This document shows positions 5,925-7,467 of a stretch of 7,467 bases of DNA, piece after piece. The notes beneath the pieces were generated by a model. It had not been told where the DNA came from and did no database searches. It saw only the letters and a program-made list of their open reading frames with translations. Origin of the DNA: an uncultured Chloroflexota bacterium. Lineage in GTDB: Bacteria; Chloroflexota; Anaerolineae; Aggregatilineales; Phototrophicaceae. Positions within the stretch are counted from its first letter, which is position 1. Each line of letters starts with the position of its first letter. The stretch lies in the NCBI GenBank assembly GCA_937870805.1, contig CALMZT010000796.1, positions 1 through 7,467 of the forward strand. Direction: 5' to 3'. A program made the position numbers and the translations under genes.

Positions 5925-6998
5925 TTATTTCAACCCCGCGTCGTCTTGCCTCGACACCACAGGGGGAGTGTTCGAGCGATCAAGCGTAGTCCATTGACGG
6001 ATTCGGTTGGTAAGCCTGTTGATTTGTCCTTGTTCGAGAATGAGGTTGAGTGTAACGGACGCGCCCATGACTAACCCTTGCACCAACTGAACCCAATAGC
6101 CGCTGATGCGACTGGCGACGACGCCAGCCTCCAGAGAACCGATGATATACGCGCCGAAAAACGTACCGACGATGGAGCCTAAGCCGCCAGCAATCGATGT
6201 GCCACCGATAAACACTGCCGACAATGCAGACAACAGATAACTTTCACCCTGAGTCGGGAAGAACACGCCAATGTCCATCGTGAGCAGCAGTGCGCCGAAT
6301 GCTGCAAGCACGCCGTTCATCGTGAAGAGTCTGATTTTGGTCGCTTCCACATTGACGCCCATAACGCGCGCTACGTCCGCGTTATCACCAATGAACATGA
6401 CGGCTTCACCGAACACATGTCGATTGAGAATGAACCAGAGAAAGATCGCCAGCACTAATGCCCACAATGCCTGGACAGGCACAACGCCAAAGAGCCGTCC
6501 TACAAAGAGTTGGTGAAGAAAAGTGCCCCGAATATCGCTGATACTCCAGGAACGTCCTCCAGCGAGTAAGACGGTGACACCATACCAGAAGAAGCGAGTG
6601 GCAAGTGTCGCCATAATCGAAGGCACACCGATCTTGGCGACGAGTAAGCCATTGATGTAGCCGACAAAGCCACCTGCGGCGAGGGCGAGGACGAAACCAA
6701 GCCAGGGTGACCATGGCGCTTGGACATTCTCAATGAACCAGGCAAAGACGAAACCCGCAAAGGCGACGACAGCGGGAAAGCTCAAATCAATCTCGCCAGC
6801 CGTAATCACAAAGGTGAGACCTAAAGCGCAGACAAGCATCGGAGAGACGGTCTGCAAAAAGGACATGTAAATTAAGTGCCCGGTGAACACGCCGGGCGCA
6901 GTAATAGTAAACGCGCCGTAGAGTACGAGCAGGACAGCGGCTACCGGGAGACCCTCTATCCTGCGTAAAATTGCAAAAAGTGAACTACCCTGTTTCAT
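5925..6998 (-). CDS. Sugar ABC transporter permease (BPD_transp_2 type)
   Basis: A 357-residue integral membrane protein forming the channel of the second importer, most likely as a homodimer. About ten hydrophobic segments run from residue 17 to 322. Landmarks are FVITAGEIDLSFPAVVAFAG (63-82, with GEIDLSF where RbsC-like proteins have GGIDLSVG), YINGLLVAKIGVPSIMATLA (114-133), the ATPase-coupling region IGDNADVARVMGVNVEATK (203-221) and AVFIGGTSIAGGLGSIVGT (261-279). The C-terminal tail (323-357) is hydrophilic and short, so no fused domain is present, unlike the other permease in the window. Its ATG overlaps the ATPase stop as ATGA, showing coupled translation; the SD is a weak purine-rich AGAGAGAAGA. 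The receptor gene follows 125 bases downstream. Confidence 0.93.
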   Translation of the reverse strand: MKQGSSLFAILRRIEGLPVAAVLLVLYGAFTITAPGVFTGHLIYMSFLQTVSPMLVCALGLTFVITAGEIDLSFPAVVAFAGFVFAWFIENVQAPWSPWLGFVLALAAGGFVGYINGLLVAKIGVPSIMATLATRFFWYGVTVLLAGGRSWSISDIRGTFLHQLFVGRLFGVVPVQALWALVLAIFLWFILNRHVFGEAVMFIGDNADVARVMGVNVEATKIRLFTMNGVLAAFGALLLTMDIGVFFPTQGESYLLSALSAVFIGGTSIAGGLGSIVGTFFGAYIIGSLEAGVVASRISGYWVQLVQGLVMGASVTLNLILEQGQINRLTNRIRQWTTLDRSNTPPVVSRQDDAGLK

Positions 6999-7465
6999 TC
7001 TTCTCTCTTATCTTTAAGCCCGTGAGCGTACTGAAGTAGGAATTCGTCTAATTCTTTTAAGGTCATATCTTGCTTCGGAATACTCGCCACAATCTCACCG
7101 CGATCCATGACGACGAAACGGTCAGCTATTTCATATACATCCTGAATAGCGTGAGAGATGTAGATGCAAGCCTTGCCACCTTCTTTGATCTTGTGTACGA
7201 AGTCAATCACTTTGCGGACTTCTTTCAGGGACAGGGCGACTGTTGGCTCGTCAAGGATGATAAGCTCAGCCTCGAAATGCATTGCCCGCCCGATAGCCAC
7301 TCCTTGACGTTCACCGCCTGACAGATTGCTCACCTTTGAGTCAACTGTGATACCTCTGCCGCGAAAGCCAATCGTATTCACCATGATCTCATTGGCGATT
7401 TCTACGACGACGTACTGGCAGTTGGATTCACCATTCTCATCGACATCGACGAAACGAAGGAAAGG
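6995..7465 (-). CDS. Sugar ABC transporter ATPase, C-terminal part (cut by window end)
   Basis: The C-terminal 156 residues of a single-domain ATPase of the FrcA/CUT2 kind; the frame is open to the window edge, so the ATG at 7384 is internal and the true start and Walker A lie beyond. Visible in order are an unusual acidic stretch VDVDENGESN (about 7450-7421), GFRGRGITVDSKV, the signature LSGGERQ (7324-7304), Walker B LIILDEPT with Asp near 7252, the D-loop ALSLKEV, H-loop IYISHAI and ADRFVVMDRGEIV. It should energise the permease that overlaps it. Lacking a second nucleotide-binding domain after these motifs, it would work as a homodimer, unlike the double-length ATPase of the left operon, unless another domain precedes it outside the window. 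Confidence 0.92.
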   Translation of the reverse strand, partial: PFLRFVDVDENGESNCQYVVVEIANEIMVNTIGFRGRGITVDSKVSNLSGGERQGVAIGRAMHFEAELIILDEPTVALSLKEVRKVIDFVHKIKEGGKACIYISHAIQDVYEIADRFVVMDRGEIVASIPKQDMTLKELDEFLLQYAHGLKDKREE

Positions 7466-7467
7466 AA

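Noticed and set aside
7415..7450. EF-hand-like D-x-D-x-N-G in the partial ATPase (VDVDENGES).
   Set aside because: Position 8 of the loop is Ser rather than a hydrophobic residue and position 12 is Tyr rather than Asp/Glu, so a calcium loop is not supported; the resemblance is probably chance.

Overview
The window holds parts of two carbohydrate-type ABC importer operons that converge. Both are of the CUT2 (ribose/galactose/xylose/fructose) kind: a periplasmic-binding-protein-fold solute receptor, a BPD_transp_2-type permease and an RbsA/FrcA-type ATPase. No rRNA, tRNA, CRISPR array, transposase or phage gene is visible. My best guess for the organism is a Chloroflexota bacterium (Anaerolineae/Caldilineae-like). 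This rests on the GAF plus 'SRRQY-F' helix-turn-helix module, on solute receptors with ordinary Sec signals and no lipobox cysteine, and on a REP-like GGGCGAAC/GTTCGCCC palindrome. All three are recalled patterns rather than searches, so confidence is moderate at best.

Left operon (+ strand). Positions 1-250 are AT-rich and non-coding. They carry a nested palindrome (55-118), a promoter candidate with an exact TATAAT overlapped by an inverted repeat (105-148), and a terminator-like hairpin whose 3' arm contains the Shine-Dalgarno sequence of the first gene (213-249). Then come a solute-binding protein with a GTG start (251-1348), a 97-base gap, a two-domain sugar ATPase (1446-2927) and, overlapping it by one base, a 612-residue protein (2927-4765). 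That last protein is a complete sugar permease fused in one reading frame to a cytoplasmic GAF domain and a C-terminal DNA-binding-like helix-turn-helix. No separate regulator gene lies between the genes of this operon, so the permease itself may be the regulator.

Junction. Only 47 bases separate the two convergent operons. They hold a short GC hairpin at 4773-4793.

Right operon (- strand). Read in transcription order: the C-terminal part of a single-domain ATPase (entering from beyond 7467, ending at 6995), a permease overlapping it by ATGA (6998-5925), a 119-base gap with a strong AGGAGG and a possible 20-residue leader ORF, and a second solute-binding protein (5799-4813). This system is of a different CUT2 subfamily from the left one (single-domain ATPase, GEIDLSF rather than GGVDLSIG in the permease), so the two are not a recent tandem duplication.

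The observation most worth following is the permease-GAF-HTH fusion. It is a candidate membrane-tethered transcription factor in which the transporter channel and a DNA-binding output are one polypeptide. The solute of neither transporter can be read from the sequence.
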